The notes below the pieces were generated by a model. That model was given only the letters and a program-made list of their open reading frames with translations, did no database searches and was not told the DNA's origin. The position numbers and the translations under genes were made by a program. Shown here piece by piece: positions 24,355 through 36,506 of a stretch of 64,000 nucleotides of DNA. This stretch comes from Candidatus Peribacteria bacterium (lineage in GTDB: Bacteria > Patescibacteriota > Gracilibacteria > BD1-5 > UBA6164), in the NCBI GenBank assembly GCA_023898505.1, contig CP060226.1, positions 62,001-126,000 on the forward strand, given 5' to 3'. Position 1 is the first letter of the stretch. Each line of letters begins with the position of its first letter.

Positions 24355-24402
24355 AAAAACTCTTTTGAGGATTTTTGTATAAAAATCTTTGAAAGAGTTT
24401 TT
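24355..24402 (+). terminator. Terminator of tRNA-Lys
   Basis: AAAAACTCTTTT and GAAAGAGTTTTT form the outer stem immediately after the tRNA, with an inner ATTTTT/AAAAAT part. Confidence 0.65.
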
Positions 24403-24538
24403 AAAATGTCTGGTTTTGTCCATGGGACTCGAATAGGAGAAAAGGATCTGAAACGGAAGTATGAAATATTACGACGAATAGGAGTAATATGAATAACTGG
24501 AGTTAGATATCTTTCGGGTGCCCGACCTGTAAAGGCGG

Positions 24539-24566
24539 CGAGCCCCGGTGGATCCACCATTAAAAA
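24539..24566 (+). repeat. Direct copy of the tRNA-Lys 3' end (28 bases)
   Basis: The 28 bases from CGAGCCCCGG to CCATTAAAAA are identical to 24332-24359, the T-loop side of the tRNA through the CCA and into its terminator. Only the 3' end is present. The spacing between the copies is 207 bases. Confidence 0.85.
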
Positions 24567-24610
24567 ATTCCTTTGGAAAAATCTGTAAGATTTTTTTAGA
24601 GGAATTTTTT
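24562..24610 (+). terminator. Second terminator-like hairpin after the tRNA 3' copy
   Basis: AAAAAATTCCT and AGGAATTTTTT form the stem, with an inner AAAAATCT/AGATTTTT stem. Together with the tRNA-end copy it repeats the layout of the functional tRNA and terminator. Confidence 0.6.
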
Positions 24611-24757
24611 AATGCATGTATATACTGAGGGGGGAGAAAGGAGTTTTTTTGCGAAGCAAAAATTTAATTGCGATGAATAAGAGCAATTAAAACGGTGGCT
24701 GACCCGTAGGGCACTGGACTCTACTTAGTTTATCAATATTAATTTTATAAACTATAA
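24611..24757. other. Intergenic, no gene seen
   Basis: Contains two small hairpins (TTTTTGCGAAGCAAAAA at about 24646-24662, and TTTAATTGC...GCAATTAAA at about 24663-24691). No reading frame or RNA family is recognised. Confidence 0.4.
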
Positions 24758-26908
24758 CTAGTATTCTCTAAATACTCCTAGCTTTTTTGATTGTTTGTTT
24801 TTTCTTGCTCTTCTAGACATTACTTTCGCAAGATCTCGACTTGATTTTCCTACCTCATCTCATTCTACCACATTATCTAAATCCCACATTCATCAAGAAT
24901 GTTGGTCGTTAACTTCAATAACATATAGTCTATATCAATCTTTTGTCTTTTCAACTATAATATCTACTCACATAAAATCTTGGTGTCGATTATGTGAGGG
25001 CTTTTCATTTTGGAGTATATGCTGTTCGATTGCATTACAGGCTTGCAGCGAAATACTTTCTATATCTGCTTTAAGTGAAGCTTTTTCATCTTCTGATATT
25101 CAACGCATCTCACATATTTGATTATATGTTGCTACTGATGCACTTATGCTTATATTTACTGGTTTACCTATAGAGTCAATCCTAGCTTCCATATCACTGA
25201 CTACAAAATTATTATCATCTCCTTTTGAAACAAAAACTCTAAAGTTCCAATCCATTTCTTCTCATTCTACAATAATTGGAGCAGATTTAATTCGTTTTTC
25301 AACAATAACATTACTACCAGAGTCGATGATTCTTTTTATGGCTAAAACGGCCTCATTAGGATTATCATTCATATTATGAAAACTAACATTGCTTCATCAT
25401 TGACCATTTGTGGGTTTTACCACAATATTACCTCAGTACTTCCTTGCAAAATCTTTTAAACTATCACTAATAGATCAAGAATTATATTCTTGATATTTAA
25501 TATCAATTCACTTCTTGTCTGTTTGTGTGCTTTTCGGAGATTTCCAAGCTATATATGGAGCTACATTTATTCAATTATTCATTAATATTTGAGAAGTAAC
25601 TTCTTTATTTTCAGTGTATTTTTCAATCGTATCAAGTCATACGTGGGGAATTCTTGATGGTAATGTACCTCCTTGTCATGTATAAGAAGAAAGAACATAA
25701 TCGGAGGATACTTTATTGTTTCCATCTTCGCAGTAAAAAATTTTACCGTCTTTGTATACTATTCATTTGCTAACTAATATAGTATTTCGAATCCTAGATA
25801 CTCGACTATTAATTATACCATCAGAGATGATGATATTTGATTCTCATTGTTTATCAATCTCTCTTGCTAGAGCAAGATTATCTTCTCAAAATCACAATAT
25901 AACAATTGTTGGTTTGTTTTTATCTAATAATTCGTGAAAAGATCCTCTTTCGGGATTTGGGAATCAGAACTTACTAGTAAAACCAAGTATTGATAACATT
26001 TGAGTGTCAATTACTCAATCATCTAAAAGTAGTTCATCAGCTTCATTGGGGTCTAAAAATTGTAATACCTGATGTAACATTCTAACTACTACTTTGCTTT
26101 CTAATTTATTTTTCTCAAACCTTCTTTTTTGGTTATATATTATGACAGGGGTAGAAGTAAGGATAAGAAAGGCTAATAACATACTTATAGGATATCTAAT
26201 AGGGCTTTTGGATATTAAATCCCATGTTAGCAATAGAGGAGAGGTTATTCCTAGTACTATATTTAAAGATTTTCAATGACGATTCCACTTAGATTGTAGG
26301 GTTTTTACTCAAGATGGACCTTCAAAGAAAGATTTAGCAATCATAAGTACAATTCTAGTATAGTTTTTAGGTTCTACAAGAGCTTTCATATTCTGAATTA
26401 TATATAGCCAACCATATTCAATTTCAGAATATCTAATTACATGTTCACAGACTTTTGATGTAAGTAAATCTTCGATTTGAATTTCTCATAACACTAGTTG
26501 AGATATTCTGTAAATTAGAACAAGTCTTTGTAATTCTAACATAATACCATTTCTACTTTGATTTTTATTTGCTGCTATAAGCTCTAAAGTTTCAATATCT
26601 ATATTATCTGTAGATTCACAAGACATTAAGAATCTTTCTAAATCCTCTTTAAGTATTTCATCTTGACTGATTAAGGCTTTAGCTCTAAGTTGATCAACTA
26701 TTTCTGATATGTCGGAAATAATCAAATGAGATATTGAAGAAGGGTCATTTCATATAGCTTTACAGTGTTTTTGATAATGAATACCATATCCATTGCCTGT
26801 TATTATTTGATTACAGTCTACCTTTATATGACCCACGAAAGTCGAGAGTGGATTGCTATTTCCTCTGTCATGTCGAGTCATATTAATATCATGTCTCGGT
26901 ATATCCAT
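24758..26908 (-). CDS. Membrane-embedded ATP-grasp protein of unknown specificity
   Basis: 716 residues from ATG 26908, with many UGA glycines. An N-terminal helical region (~1-210) is followed by two membrane helices (~213-260). The C-terminal half resembles ATP-grasp ligases: the ATP-binding loop VVKPTNGQGGSNVSF (~492), VEKRIKSAPIIVEGEEMDWNFRVFV (split: VEKRI then DWNFRV), and the metal-binding pair in YVIEVNDQHSGG (Glu~664, Asn~666). A pre-ATP-grasp segment (PTIVILGFGEDNLALAREID) lies between. ATP-grasp enzymes couple a carboxylate to an amine or thiol; a polytopic form suggests action near the membrane. It has no operon partner. The substrate is unknown. Confidence 0.7.
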
Positions 26909-27129
26909 TATAATTCATTAGCGGTTATATGGTAATATATATTATTATATATAAAAAAAGTAATAAGTCAATGTAGTTAACTTACATTCTAGTTCAAAAT
27001 ACACAATATAACTATTAAAAAGAAAAGTGACCATCCCCATCATTACTATACACTTTAAAAAAGCTTTGTGATATATAGCATGTGAGTATAATTTAAATAA
27101 CTGTATGTATTTACAAAACATGTTACACC

Positions 27130-27570
27130 ATGACCACAGATAATAGTCTCACACTTTCTCGTTCTTTCTCCGTTGAGAGATCATCTCTGTATCAGATGTT
27201 TTCAAATCCAGAACTTCTGGCTTCTTGGTGGTGACCAAAGGGATTTACTAACACCTTTTCTACGTTTGAGTTTCGTGCGGGAGGAGACTGGATTTTTGTG
27301 ATGCACGATCCTGATGGAAGAGGATATGATAATCATAGTATTTTTGATGAAATTGTTGAAAATGAGAAGATAGTTATTCGACACGTATGTGCACCGAAGT
27401 ATACACTTACCGTGCTATTTGAAGATACTCCTACCTGAACTTTGCTTACTTGGTATAGTGAATTTGAAGATCCAAAATTTTTAGCGGGAGCAAGAGATTT
27501 TCTTATAGAAAAAAATAATGAAAATTTTGATCGTTTAGAATCATGAGTCCACAGTTCTGTATGTAAATAA
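27130..27570 (+). CDS. AHSA1/SRPBCC-domain protein
   Basis: 146 residues from ATG 27130. It has the AHSA1 pattern: LSRSFSVERSSLYQMFSNPE then LLASWWGPKGFTNTFSTFEF, RAGGDWIFVMHDPDG and a late LLTWYSEFEDP strand. The Gly of WWGPKGF is UGA. These START-like hydrophobic-pocket proteins are usually of unknown ligand. It starts a run of three small genes of families that often travel together (AHSA1, PhnB-type, YdeI). Confidence 0.85.
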
Positions 27571-27612
27571 TGAGTTCTTTTATCTTTGTATTAATTTATA
27601 ATCTTTTTGTAT

Positions 27613-28056
27613 ATGTCACAAGTAAATGTTTATATGAACTTTCCGGGAAACTGTAGGGAGGCTTTTGAATTTTATAAGTCTGTTTTTGGTGGAGAATTTG
27701 ATATGGTCAGCACTTATGGAGATGCAGAAGAGTGAGCATGTATGCAAGGTCTTAGTGATGAATCAAGACAAAAAATAATGCATATTTCTCTTCCGATTGT
27801 TGAAAATATGACAATTATGGGGACGGATCATGTGGATGGTCAATGACCAGAAGTACAGATGGGAAATCATCTCTCATTTTCTCTCAATGTAGATACTGAA
27901 GCAGAGGCAACGAAATATTTTGAAGCTCTATCAGCATGAGGACAAATACTTATGCCGCTAGAAGATACCTTTTGGTGAGCTTATTTTGGGATGTGTGTTG
28001 ATAAGTATGGGTTTCAGTGGATGGTGAATTTTCAAAGAGAAGAACCAGTATCATAG
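27613..28056 (+). CDS. PhnB-like VOC (glyoxalase-fold) protein
   Basis: 147 residues from ATG 27613, 42 bases after the AHSA1 gene. The sequence MSQVNVYMNFPGNCREAFEF starts the typical PhnB/DUF899-type VOC fold, followed by FYKSVFGGEF, NHLSFSLNVDTEAEATKYFE and the C-terminal WGAYFGMCVDKYGFQWMVNF. The family is related to glyoxalases and dioxygenases but most members lack a known reaction. It converges with the YdeI-like gene, two bases apart. Confidence 0.9.
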
Positions 28057-28058
28057 TC

Positions 28059-28322
28059 CTACTTAAACCACTTCTTCGCTTTTTCATTTCTATGTGGACA
28101 TCCAGGCCAACAACAAGGTCGTTTCTTTCCTGCAAGGATATCTGACTGCCACCTTTCAAGGTGCTCATTACGGGTAGCTTCTTTTTTCACAATGCTTACC
28201 CAACAAATCCACTCATTTTGTGCGAGAGATGTGAGGAGATTCCAGGCATCTTGCAGCTGGGGATTCAGACCTAATATACGTTGCATATCATCTGGAAGTT
28301 CATGTAAAAACGAATTGGTCAT
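28059..28322 (-). CDS. YdeI/OmpD-associated family protein
   Basis: 87 residues from ATG 28322. The family core is clear: LPDDMQRILGLNPQLQDAWN, LTSLAQNEWICWVSIVKK, then GKKRPCCWPGCPHR. A longer start at 28391 exists but adds residues not typical of the family. Bacterial homologues are small cytoplasmic proteins, in some hosts linked to peptide or bacteriocin protection. No UGA codon is needed here, unlike most neighbours, which is compatible with fairly recent gain by transfer. Confidence 0.8.
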   Translation of the reverse strand: MTNSFLHELPDDMQRILGLNPQLQDAWNLLTSLAQNEWICWVSIVKKEATRNEHLERWQSDILAGKKRPCCWPGCPHRNEKAKKWFK

Positions 28323-28571
28323 AGTGTCGAAGGAAGTTATATCTTGAAAAGAGTACTCGAAACTTTTAGACCTGCAAATATTTATAGGCAATTTTGGATA
28401 ACTTTAGAACTTATGTGGAATGACTGTAAAACTATTACCACGAGTATCGTTCCTACAAGATTTTTCAAAACTTTCATAACGTCAAGCAGAAACACTCTTT
28501 CACCACTTGAAAAACAAGAGCAATAACTATACTTATGTTATTCTCTTTATTTCTTCCATTTTTAAAAAAAT

Positions 28572-31500
28572 ATGTTGCCTCCTATTTTTCGTAATAGATA
28601 TATCGTTTCAGGAATTGTTGCAGTTTTTGCCTCAGTGTGTGCTATATGAGGGTACGTTGGTTTTCAGAGTTGGCAAACATATCTCGCAAAAGAACAAGTA
28701 AAAGAGATACATCAAATTTTGGTAGAAAATAACTTCTCTTACGATAATTGTAAACAGGTGTTGGAGTTTGATCTCACGGCACTGAGAAAAGATGCAGGAA
28801 AATATATAGATATCCCGACATATGTTTCGTTTAGGTCGGCATGTGACGTGAGATATAATATTGCTCACGCTCAAATGGAAGCTGGGTTTTGTTCCGAGAT
28901 GATTTCCGGAACAAAACAAGATTTTTCTCAAAGATATATACTTCTCGATGCTTTTTCAGATATCCAAAAAGAGTGTATATATCACTATCTCACCGTGCAA
29001 TTTTCTACTTGAACTTTTTTTGAACCAGATGTCGACTTTAAATCTGAAGTTGCCATCGATTTTTCTCTCCCATTTTATCATGATGTTTGAGATTTTGGTT
29101 CGGAGGAATTTATGCAAAATAGAATTGATGCAAAAAATCGACTTCTTTCGCTCTTACATATAGAACCTAACGTAGCAGTTACCCATGAAGATGTAGTCCT
29201 CTATCCAGAGAGGGCTATTCTCTATCTTCCACTGCAACCTTTGACAGAGTACAAGGTTTCCATACTTCCTTTTTTGACCGATGTGTGAAGGACGGTAGAA
29301 CAAAGTCCTCTTGTCTTTTCAACACCGAAAAATACCTACTTTTGATTTAAGATTCAAAACCCAGTGAGTGTGTATATGTCTACCGAGCCACCGAAATTTA
29401 CACTGCTAGAATACGATTCTGGAAAGACAAAAACAAAGATGAAGATCTGTCGTATAGACCCAGAAACATATGCTAAGATTGAGATACTCAAGGGGACATC
29501 TTGACTCTGAAAAGAAAAAAATGAGTACTTCAAAAATGGAATTGATGCAGCTTCTAGCGATTGTTATGAGAAAGAATTGCTACTATCATCTCAGTCTGGA
29601 TCTTCTGAAATCGTATCACAAAATACAGATTTTGATTTTGATGCCGAGATTTGAAATCCAGCAAAAGAGGGGCTCTACTTTGTAACTTTTTCTAGCCCTG
29701 AGGATAGAATATTTACTTCTCGTGTACAGACTCCCGTGTTTTTTGGTATCGTAGATGCTCATATCACGATGAAGGTTTCGAGAAATGGGCAATGATTTTT
29801 CTTTGTAAATGATTTTTCTGGAAAGCCACTTGCAAATCAGACCATTACGGTGTATCCAAATGTCTTTGTCTCCCAGTCAAAAAATTGGAATACTACAAAG
29901 GGAGATTTTGATGTCTCATACTTTTCACCATTTGATACTTCTATCTTATCGGATGCTATTGAACTCTGAAAAACAAATGCTGACGGAATCCTACAGGTAG
30001 ATCTCCGATCACAGATAGACGATGCATTTGGGAAAACATTTGAAGATATTTGGTCGTACGAGTGGGATGGAAACTATAACTCGTTATTTATTCGTGCGGA
30101 GTCAAAAGAACACCTTTCCTATATGTCATCGAAGTGGAACTGAGGAATTGCTCCATGGAATTTCTGATATACGGTAGGAGATTATTGGTATGGAACAAGT
30201 TCTGAAAATGAAGATATGCTCTTATTGAACCGTTGGTCAAGTGAAGAACCAGAGATATATACCCATATATATACGGATAGAAAGGTATATCTTCCAGGAG
30301 AAGATGTCTATATCAAGGGGGTTTTGAGATTCTCAAAGGATCTGACTATCCCTGTAGGAAAGATTTTTACTCTCAGAGTTGTCGATGCTACACAAAATGA
30401 GGTCCTTCATACGGATGTTACGATTTGAGAATTTGGAAGTTTCTCTTCTCTACTTTCTATTGGTACATCATTTTCTCTTTGAAATTATAGTGTATATCTT
30501 GAGAATCCCGAAGCACTTGATGGTCTTCAAAGTATTGGATATACCGGCTTCTCGGTAGAAGTATTTAAAAACCCAACCTTTACCACGGAAATAGGACTCA
30601 AAACGGAAGGGCTCAATGAAGGATTGGTACATATAGACACCGAAGAAAAATGACTCTATTCTCGGGATACACAGTATACGGGAGTATTTACACTTGAGGC
30701 CGCCCTATCTTCTACATACTATGCTTGACCTGCGGTTGTATCTGTACCATTTACTTACAAAATTTATAAACAGCCATATTATGGTAGTGAGTATTTTGAT
30801 GAGTGTTATTATGGTTGTTATTGGGAACCAGAGAAAGAGCTATATACCGAGGGAGAGGGGATGCTTGATGCAAATGGAAAAGCTACCTTTGATACCACTA
30901 TTGATTTTCGTTCTAGTTATTATGACTATAAATATATCGTGGAAGTAACGGTAAAAGATGCTGCGGGAGATACTATTTCTTCATCTAATTCTCTTATAGC
31001 GAGACTTCCTTCTGAGTATAAAAGATGGAATCCAGATGGAAATCTCGAGATTCATACAGAAAAACGTTTTTATAAAACCGGCGAGCAAGTTGAGCTCAAT
31101 GCAAATCTTTCAATCGGAGAGTGGACAGAAGGCGAGAATAACAAATATCTTCTCATTATTAAGAAAAAAGATTATGTGACAGCAGTGTTAGATGATGTCA
31201 GAGGATATAAACGACCAGTATCTGAGCAAGTGGAAAAAACACAAGATATAATCTTGGTAAATGATAGCAATTTTACACGTACTCAAGATGGATCGCTTCA
31301 ACATATGTATACGATACCAAAATCTGGAGAGTATATATTTGAGTATGGAGTGATACAATACAATGACACCGGTATGGAATCAGGGAGTATAGATACTCTC
31401 GTTTCAAGACTCAATGCAGGAGAAACAGAAATACTGGTAGATACGGAAAGGACCTTCTTTGCAGAGTATGGAGAAGTGCATGATATTGCGAGTATATGTT

Positions 31501-34490
31501 ATGGCGATCACTGTAGTTATGAAGATATTTTAGAGCAAATTTGATGTGATAAGGTATTTAAGGAGTATTATGGTACCGGAACCTATATCGATATTGATTC
31601 TGAAAAGTGTTCCTGAAAAGAAAAAACTCTCAGGTTTCAACAAAGGATTACTGCCGATACTCTGCTTTCACAAAAGAAATATTTTACCCTTATTGGATAT
31701 GATGAACATGAAGCAGAAAATCCAGTAGCGAGTGATAATAAGATAACAATCTTATGAGAAAAGATTTCATATCATATCTGAGAAACAGCACGACTTCTTG
31801 TCAGGCTTCCATTTTCAAAAGGAAAAGTTCTCTTTACAGTAGAAAAACAAGGGGTAATGACTTCAGAGTATATCGATGTTCCGTGAAATATATTTTTTAA
31901 GGAGATTGTTGTAGATGATACCTTTGTTCCCAATGCATACATAGGAATAGTTGCTGTGGATACTGATACCACAACTACTCCAGAGTATAAAGTTGGATAT
32001 ACAGAAATCGTTGTTGATAAGACCGATAAAAAGGCTACGATACACGTAGAGCCAAATGCTCAAGAATATCAACCTCGAGACACAGTAAGCCTGGATATCG
32101 ATGTAACAGATTTTAGAGGAAAATGATTGCCATCAGAACTGACAGTGATGGTGGTAGATGATAGTCTCATAAGTCTTATGGGAAATATCGACATGAATAC
32201 ACTTGAAAAGTTTTATAAAAAATTACCATTTCAGATTCAAACGAGCATCACCAATATCGCGATGCTTCGAAACTATTATTTTTCTCGACCTGGAATTGTT
32301 GGGTGAAGTGGTTTTGGAAATTTTAAAGGAGGAGATAGTGCCGTATCTTCAAGAAATATCTTTAAAAATACTGCGTACTATAATCCAAGTGTTGTAACCG
32401 ATACGAAAGGAAGAGCTACGGTGAGCTTCGAACTTCCAGATAATTTGACGACATTTCGAGTAATGATAGTTGCAAACTCAAAGGATAATCTTTTCTGATA
32501 TACCGATACAAGTATCGATGTGAGAAAAGAGGTGATTGTCGAAGATAAGACTCCTCTTATTTTGAGAAACTGAGATGAGATAGTACTATGAGTGCATATA
32601 TTTAACACTACAAAAGAAACTATTTGATTTAGAACCAAATTTGAAGCTACGGGAGTTGAAGTGCTTCTTGCAGAAAAAGATACTATTATAGATGGATGAG
32701 AAAGTGAGCTTTTAACATGGAAAGTTAAAAATAATCTCAATTGTCATTCTGAACTCGATTCAGAATCATGAACATGCCGTATTCCTTATAAAATCACAGT
32801 ACTTTGAGATACGAAAGAACATAGTGATAAATTAGAAGGAAGTATTGAAATAAAGAATTCACCTCTTCTTATACAGCATACATTTGATACTGCGGAGCTT
32901 AGGGTAGGAGATATGGCGGATCTCTCTCTTACGGTTCCGGTAAATACAAATACCCAGAAATCTACGTATGAACTTTCTGTTTCAAATACTCCACTTTCTG
33001 GTATTGAATCCATCGTGAGTTCGTTAGCTCAGTATCCATATGGATGTATCGAACAATCTGTTTCAAGTACTCTTCCCAATGCGATATTATTACATTTCTC
33101 TGATATCTTACACGTTGATATTTCCAAAGAAATCATTGAGAAAAATCTCAAAGATGGTATCGAGCGTCTCAGATGAATGCAAACAGCAGACGGTGGTTTT
33201 GGCTATTGGCCAGGAGATACATCTTCAAATCTCCACATAACTCCGTATGTTTTGCGTTCACTTATTGCGATGCGACAGTATGGTGGACTTGTAAGTGATA
33301 AGATGATACGAGATACAACGACGTATTTAGAGAAAAATTATAGTAATGCAGAAACGATAGACGATAGGGCGGACATACTTTGGGCACTCGCTAAAAATGG
33401 ATCAGGAAAAAATCTCCTACAAAACTTTTCAGTATCTGATACCACACTACTCTCTCGACATGGATTATTAGCATATACCTATGCCCTTGTATTGACGGAT
33501 AGAACAGCATACAAAGATATTATAGAGTCAAATATTAGAGCACTCCAAATCGAGATGAAAGATCTGACAACTTCATCATATCGGTACCGGGATAGGTTGT
33601 CAGATGTGGGAATATTTGCGTCTCTTCTTATGGATGCAGGGTATGAACAATGAGAAGTTAATTCCCTTATAAGAGAATTATATACTTATAATTGGTCAAG
33701 CTATTATTATTCTACCCAGTCAAAAAACAATGCATTTATGGCGTTTTCACAATTTATTGATCTCTATGGAAGAAATACATCGAGTACCATACAAGTCACA
33801 CTCAATGGAAAATCGGAAACTCTCACTCTATCAGGAAAGAAAAATATATATACGACAGAGGTGCCATTAGAAAAAGTGATACAAGAAAACAAAGTGCAGT
33901 TGAGTATAGAAAACATATCTTGACCAGCCCTTTATATATCAGCAAATATTAATGGATATCCAGAAGATATCTCTAAAGTACCGGCATCATCTGAGGGGAT
34001 ACGCATCGTACGCGATATCTATGAGGTGGTGGATGCAAATGCCTTGAAACAAACTTGTAACTGGAACTATAGTGAATATGTCTGTAAAGAAGGTGAAGGA
34101 CTGAAGCTCCACACTGGAGATACTTTTGAAAAAGGAAAAACATACGCAGTAAAATTGAGCGTTTCATTCACAGACAGGAAAGGGAGAAACAATGTCACGA
34201 TAGAAGATTACCTTCCAGCAGGGTTTCAGGTTCTGAATTCAAAATTTCAGACAACAAGTATAGCAACTTCTGATACAACAACAGATAGTTGGATGTGGAC
34301 AAGGATAGAAAATCGTCCTGATGTTGTTATGGCAACGGCAGAAAATGTATGGGAAGATAGCCTGGAATATACGTATTTTGTTACTGCTGGTTTTGGTTGA
34401 GTGTTTACGTATCCACCAGCAACGGCGTATATGATGTATGAACCAAGTGTTCGTGCAAACACTACATTTACAACCATAGAAATACAGTAA
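28572..34490 (+). CDS. Bacterial alpha-2-macroglobulin (YfhM-like), membrane anchored
   Basis: 1972 residues from ATG 28572. A single N-terminal membrane helix (~11-33) anchors it. Macroglobulin MG domains follow (for example IYTHIYTDRKVYLPGEDVY near residue 560), then the complement-like half. The thioester motif YPYGCIEQ is present with Cys1492 and Gln1495, and is followed by the TED helical domain (MQTADGGFGYWPGD). Bacterial alpha-2-macroglobulins trap attacking proteases and act with PBP1C, encoded by the overlapping next gene (TAATG). An in-frame CHSELDSES repeat insertion lies near residues 1391-1400 (32742-32771). UGA glycines are frequent. Confidence 0.92.
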
Positions 34491-36409
34491 TGAAGAAAAA
34501 ATATATATCGTATGGTATATGGTGACTCGTATTGGGAGGGGCAGTAAGTTTTGTTACTTACTGCTTTTTGCCACTTTTTTCTCTACCTATATATGGAGGT
34601 CCATGACACATATATATTACAGATAGAAATTGACTTGTTATCACAGATATGGAGACCGTAGGAGGATACTTTACTCCACTAAAAGAAGTGCCTACTAACT
34701 CTCTTTTTATACGCTCTCTTGTAACTATAGAGGATGAAGATTATTATAGCCATTTTGGAGTCAGTATTTCATCGAAACTGAGGGCGTTGAGAGATAATCT
34801 TTCAGGCTATCCTGTTTCCTGAGGGAGTACGATAACAGAGCAATATATAAAAAATACGTATTTTTTGGGTGCCCCAAGAAGCTATCTCCAAAAAGCACGA
34901 GAGGCATTATTGGGAGTGTATTTTTCTATCCCATACCTTTCATCTTTTGAGTCAAAATGAGAGATCAAAGAGAGGGTATTACGTGAGTATTTAGATACTA
35001 TTTATTTTTGAAACCATATTTATGGTCTCGGAGGAGCGATGGGAGTATACTTTGGTAAAAAAGATATAGATACTCTTACTGAAGAGGAGATTACTATACT
35101 TCTAGCACTGATTCATGAGCCATCGGTGAAGTCGCTAAAAGAAAAGAGTTTTCAAAACTATATGCAAAAAATAAAAACCAAACTTGGATTTCAGTTTGAA
35201 CCCCAGATCACAAAACTAGCAAAAAAAGAAAACATCGATCAGTTTCCTTTTGTAACAAACAGATGGTGTCCGAGTATAAAAGAACAAGGTGGACAATGTA
35301 TCTTGCAAGCATCCATAGATGCAGGATTACAACAATTTGCGAAAGATATACTGAGTACCACTCTCCTTTGACTCTCAGAAAAACACGTAACAAACGGGGC
35401 GATATTTGCTCTAAATCCGCATACCTGAGAGATAATTATTTATCAAGGGAGTAAGGGGTTTTATGCTTCCGATATCGATGGTCAGGTAGATGTTATTCAA
35501 TCACCGAGGCAACCGGGCAGCACGATGAAGCCATTTTTATATTTGCTTGCATTGGAGTCTGGAGCAACACCAGATGACCTCGTGCTCGATTTGGAAAATA
35601 AGTACAATAATTTTGAAGAGGGAACCGTGTATATATCAGAAAATTATTCCCTCAAAGAGTATGGAATCGTACGATTAAAAGAAGCACTCGGAAATAGTCT
35701 CAACAATGCATCGGTACGACTTGCTTTTGAACTATGATTAAAGAAAGTGTATGACTTTTATAAAGAATACGGCTTTATATTACCAGAATCACCGGAGTAC
35801 TATGGACATAGCTTAGTGCTGTGAAATCCAAGTATAAGGCTTGAAGATTTGGTAAGAAGTTATGTACGATTATTACCAGATAGTGGTGTCTGAGAAGCGT
35901 GAGATGATTCTCCTATCGATAGGTTTCTTCTCTACCAGATGCTTTCGGATCCAGATAATAGAGGGATCAGCTTTTGAGTGAATTCTCTCCTCAATACAAG
36001 TATCCCTCAAGCAGTAAAAACAGGAACAAGTTCGGAATTTCGAGATAATACTATCGTTTCATACCATCCAGATTTTGTTATTGGTATCTGGGTGGGAAAT
36101 AATGATAATTCATCGATGCAGTGAGTGACGGGGATTACTGGTACAGCATATATCTGGCATCAAATTATCGAAAAAGCCATACAACTTGGATATATTCAGG
36201 ATAGAGAGATTCCTCTTCCTGTCTGAGGAGAACCTGCAAAGTACTGTTTAGATATCCCGTGTTATCGTACGGAACTCATAGATACAAAGGAGGGCACAAT
36301 GTATTATTCCCGTATCGCTGACGGGGTATATGATACTCGAGATATGTTTGAAAAACTAGGGCAAGATGAAAAAAATAAGCTGAAAAATCTCGGAATTCAG
36401 TTGAGATAA
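34490..36409 (+). CDS. pbpC: Bifunctional penicillin-binding protein 1C-like (transglycosylase/transpeptidase)
   Basis: 639 residues; ATG 34490 overlaps the macroglobulin TAA. N-terminal membrane helix, then the GT51 transglycosylase with TIEDEDYYSHFGV, GGSTITEQYIKNTY and VLREYLDTIYFGNHIYGLGG. The transpeptidase half has the catalytic Ser344 in STMK, the SLN motif (GNSLNNAS) and Lys510 in KTGTS. It builds and cross-links peptidoglycan. Coupling with alpha-2-macroglobulin is the known YfhM-PbpC arrangement, thought to repair walls breached by proteases or attackers. A strong terminator follows. Confidence 0.92.
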
Positions 36410-36452
36410 ATAATACATTCTTCCTAAAAGATACGACTTCCTTTGACTTTAG

Positions 36453-36499
36453 AAAATAACAAATAAACTGCAATTATATTGCAGTTTATTTGTTATTTT
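36453..36499. terminator. Strong terminator of the macroglobulin-pbpC operon
   Basis: A 21-base perfect inverted repeat (AAAATAACAAATAAACTGCAA and its complement) with a five-base loop and a T-rich end. Confidence 0.85.
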
Positions 36500-36506
36500 C
36501 TTTTGT

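Noticed and set aside
24288..24560. Minus-strand frame over tRNA-Lys (PPGLEPGTYRLRGE type)
   Set aside because: This peptide is the usual false translation of tRNA genes.
24332..24566. Integrated element bounded by tRNA 3'-end att sites
   Set aside because: Only about 180 bases lie between the copies, with no integrase or cargo; a broken tRNA duplication is simpler.
28404..28500. Short hydrophobic frame on the minus strand (31 codons)
   Set aside because: No Shine-Dalgarno, no homology and no context; could be chance.
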